The notes under the pieces are model-generated. The model was given only the letters and a program-made list of their open reading frames with translations, was not told the DNA's origin and did not search any database. Both the position numbers and the translations under genes were made by a program. From positions 1 to 7,475 of the forward strand of contig PKYJ01000138.1 of assembly GCA_003132605.1 (NCBI GenBank): a stretch of DNA of 7,475 bases, in the 5' to 3' direction. This document shows, one piece after another, positions 6,561 through 7,475 of this stretch. The stretch is from Peptococcaceae bacterium. Lineage in GTDB: Bacteria; Bacillota; DSM-12270; Thermacetogeniales; Thermacetogeniaceae. Numbering within the stretch: the first letter of the stretch is position 1; each line of letters opens with the position of its first letter.

Positions 6561-6574
6561 TCTAAAACTTTAGA
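6561..6574 (+). repeat. Inverted repeat in the CAP gene leader
   Basis: TCTAAA (6561-6566) and TTTAGA (6569-6574) flank AC, directly before the ribosome-binding site and downstream of the candidate promoter. It could be an operator or a weak hairpin near the start codon; chance is possible. Confidence 0.3.
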
Positions 6575-6575
6575 A

Positions 6576-6582
6576 AGAGGTG
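6576..6582 (+). promoter_or_regulatory. Ribosome-binding site deciding a TTG start
   Basis: AGAGGTG lies 6 nt before the TTG at 6589. The upstream in-frame GTG (6580-6582) is part of this site, so it is unlikely to be the start codon. Confidence 0.7.
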
Positions 6583-6588
6583 AAGTTT

Positions 6589-7386
6589 TTGCAGAGAGCC
6601 GTATGGAAGATTGCCGTCCCCTTGTTGCTGTTCGGTCTTCTCGTGTTAGGCTTCTCCGTATCCGGCGCCTTCGCCGCAAGCCCATTGCTGGTGAGGTACC
6701 AGCCGACGCCCGTAGTCGTTCAAAACAATTCTTCATCCAGTTCAACAACCTCTACGACTACTCAGTCTAGCGGCACAACGACCACTCAGTCCGGTGGGAC
6801 TACAACAACCGGTACAACCGGGCCTACGACTAAGACTCAGCCGTCGTCACCAGTCGTGGTAAATAATCCTGCCAGGCCGCTCCCGGTGAGCTACACTCCT
6901 ACACCTGTAGTTGTCACTCCTACAACAACTACCGGGACCACGACTACTGGAACCACAGGGACTACCGGAACAACAACTGTTCAGCCGGAGCAACCTGCCC
7001 CCGCAGGTCTGACCGCCGATGAGGCAACCTTGTACGATCTGATCAACCAGGACCGGGCAGCGTACGGTGTCAACCCCGTCTCCATCAATATGACCGCCGT
7101 GCAGGCCGCCACGGCAAAGGCACAGGATATGATCACCAACAACTACTTCGGCCACGATTCGCCAACATACGGCATGCCCAGTCAGATGCTCACCGAATTC
7201 GGCGTCACCTACACGACTACCGGCGAGAACATAGCAGAGGTGGCGAATGTGGAGGTGGCAAACTCGGATTTCATGTCCGACACCGGCCACAAGGATAACA
7301 TCCTGAACCCGGCTTTCACTCAAGTTGGCGTGGGTGTTCTCCCTTACAACGGCTACGAGGTGGTCGTGGAGGAGTTTATCGGCTAG
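6589..7386 (+). CDS. Secreted CAP-domain (YkwD/SCP-like) protein with Thr-rich linkers
   Basis: A 265-residue exported protein. Residues 1-29 form a Sec signal peptide: R3 and K7, then a Leu-rich core from about residue 8, ending in AFA before ASP. Residues 32-44 and 97-109 are two copies of PLxVxYxPTPVVV, each followed by a low-complexity Thr/Ser/Gly linker. The CAP domain runs from about L141 to the end, opening with LYDLINQDRAAYG. It keeps the family's cavity residues: H189 (in FGHDSP), E213 (in GENIA) and H234 (in TGHKDNIL), and it ends with the EEFIG form of the usual QxFxG tail. The usual Trp of the WMxSxGHRxNIL motif is replaced (DFMSDTGHKDNIL). Bacterial CAP proteins are extracellular and linked to the cell surface or spores, but their biochemical activity is poorly known. 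No LPXTG signal, SLH or peptidoglycan-binding repeat is seen, so it is probably released or loosely held. It appears to have its own promoter and a downstream hairpin. Confidence 0.93.
   Translation: MQRAVWKIAVPLLLFGLLVLGFSVSGAFAASPLLVRYQPTPVVVQNNSSSSSTTSTTTQSSGTTTTQSGGTTTTGTTGPTTKTQPSSPVVVNNPARPLPVSYTPTPVVVTPTTTTGTTTTGTTGTTGTTTVQPEQPAPAGLTADEATLYDLINQDRAAYGVNPVSINMTAVQAATAKAQDMITNNYFGHDSPTYGMPSQMLTEFGVTYTTTGENIAEVANVEVANSDFMSDTGHKDNILNPAFTQVGVGVLPYNGYEVVVEEFIG
6682..6915 (+). repeat. Duplicated PLxVxYxPTPVVV motif with Thr-rich linker
   Basis: The segments 6682-6720 and 6877-6915 encode PLLVRYQPTPVVV and PLPVSYTPTPVVV (10 of 13 residues identical). The DNA has diverged at third positions, so this is not a recent copy or is kept by protein-level selection. 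Between and after them lie Thr/Ser/Gly-rich runs. A partial third echo, SSPVVVNN, sits just before the second copy. Confidence 0.75.
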
Positions 7387-7394
7387 AACAAACA

Positions 7395-7440
7395 GCTTGT
7401 CAAGGAGGGAGCCCCCTTTCCGGTTCCCTCCTTGACAAGC
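7395..7440. terminator. Strong hairpin after the CAP gene, possibly bidirectional terminator
   Basis: GCTTGTCAAGGAGGGA (7395-7410) is perfectly complementary to 7425-7440. Three more pairs, one a G-T wobble, bring the stem to 19 bp with an 8-base loop. It begins 8 bp past the CAP stop. On the + strand no T run follows. Read on the - strand the stem is followed by TGTTTGTTCT, so it suits a terminator for a convergent gene to the right at least as well. A second small hairpin (GCCGA-CCT-TCGGC, 7441-7453) abuts it. Confidence 0.65.
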
Positions 7441-7475
7441 GCCGACCTTCGGCTGGCAGCAAAAACCTCCAGAGG

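Larger units (their letters stand above)
6412..6588 (+). other. 177-bp intergenic region before the CAP gene
   Basis: This region is more AT-rich than its surroundings. No terminator-like hairpin with a T run is visible after gene C. It holds the candidate promoter (6509-6538), the TCTAAA/TTTAGA palindrome and the CAP gene's ribosome-binding site. TATACT (6500-6505) is a second possible -10 box, but its best -35 box (TTGGAC, 6474-6479) is 20 bp away. Confidence 0.5.

Noticed and set aside
6580..6582. GTG as start of the CAP gene
   Set aside because: The GTG is part of the Shine-Dalgarno AGAGGTG itself; the TTG at 6589 has correct spacing and gives a normal signal peptide.
6721..7000. Thr-rich repeats of the CAP gene as a CRISPR-like or microsatellite array
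   Set aside because: The periodicity is codon-based with varied third positions and no spacer structure; it is a low-complexity protein linker.

Overview
The window reads as a stretch of a Gram-positive, clostridial-type genome. Shine-Dalgarno sites are strong (GGAGG, AAGGGGTG, AGAGGTG), one gene most likely starts with TTG, and the last gene encodes a secreted YkwD-type CAP protein with a Sec signal peptide. Base composition looks moderate to GC-rich. I would guess a Peptococcaceae-like anaerobe, but no marker gene proves this. All six genes lie on the + strand, and nothing supportable is coded on the - strand.

Layout: (1) 2-1273, the 3' part of a B12-binding-domain radical SAM gene whose start lies left of the window. 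(2) 1345-2610 and 2811-3938, two tandem paralogous GT4 glycosyltransferases (called A and B here) that share 86 bp of perfectly identical DNA over the donor-binding region and similar ribosome-binding sites. (3) 4068-5030, a GT2 glycosyltransferase. (4) 5023-6411, a third, unrelated GT4 enzyme (C) that overlaps the GT2 stop codon and carries a five-cysteine cluster and a degenerate heptamer repeat near its 5' end. (5) 6589-7386, a secreted CAP protein with a duplicated PLxVxYxPTPVVV motif and Thr/Ser/Gly-rich linkers, preceded by its own candidate promoter and followed by a strong hairpin.

The first five genes look like part of a glycan-assembly locus: four cytoplasmic sugar transferases plus a radical SAM enzyme that could modify a sugar, lipid or peptide substrate. 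No flippase, polymerase, priming transferase or oligosaccharyltransferase is visible, so the acceptor (S-layer, flagellin, exopolysaccharide or another secreted protein) cannot be named. The CAP gene appears to be a separate transcription unit. Its Thr-rich linker is a conceivable but unproven glycosylation target.

The most notable signals are the patch of perfect identity between paralogs A and B (gene conversion or strong local constraint), the unmatched C-terminal tail of A next to a cluster of GC-rich hairpins, the degenerate heptamer array in the start region of C, and the internal duplication in the CAP protein. I did not find a clearly new system. No RNA gene, CRISPR array or transposase is visible.
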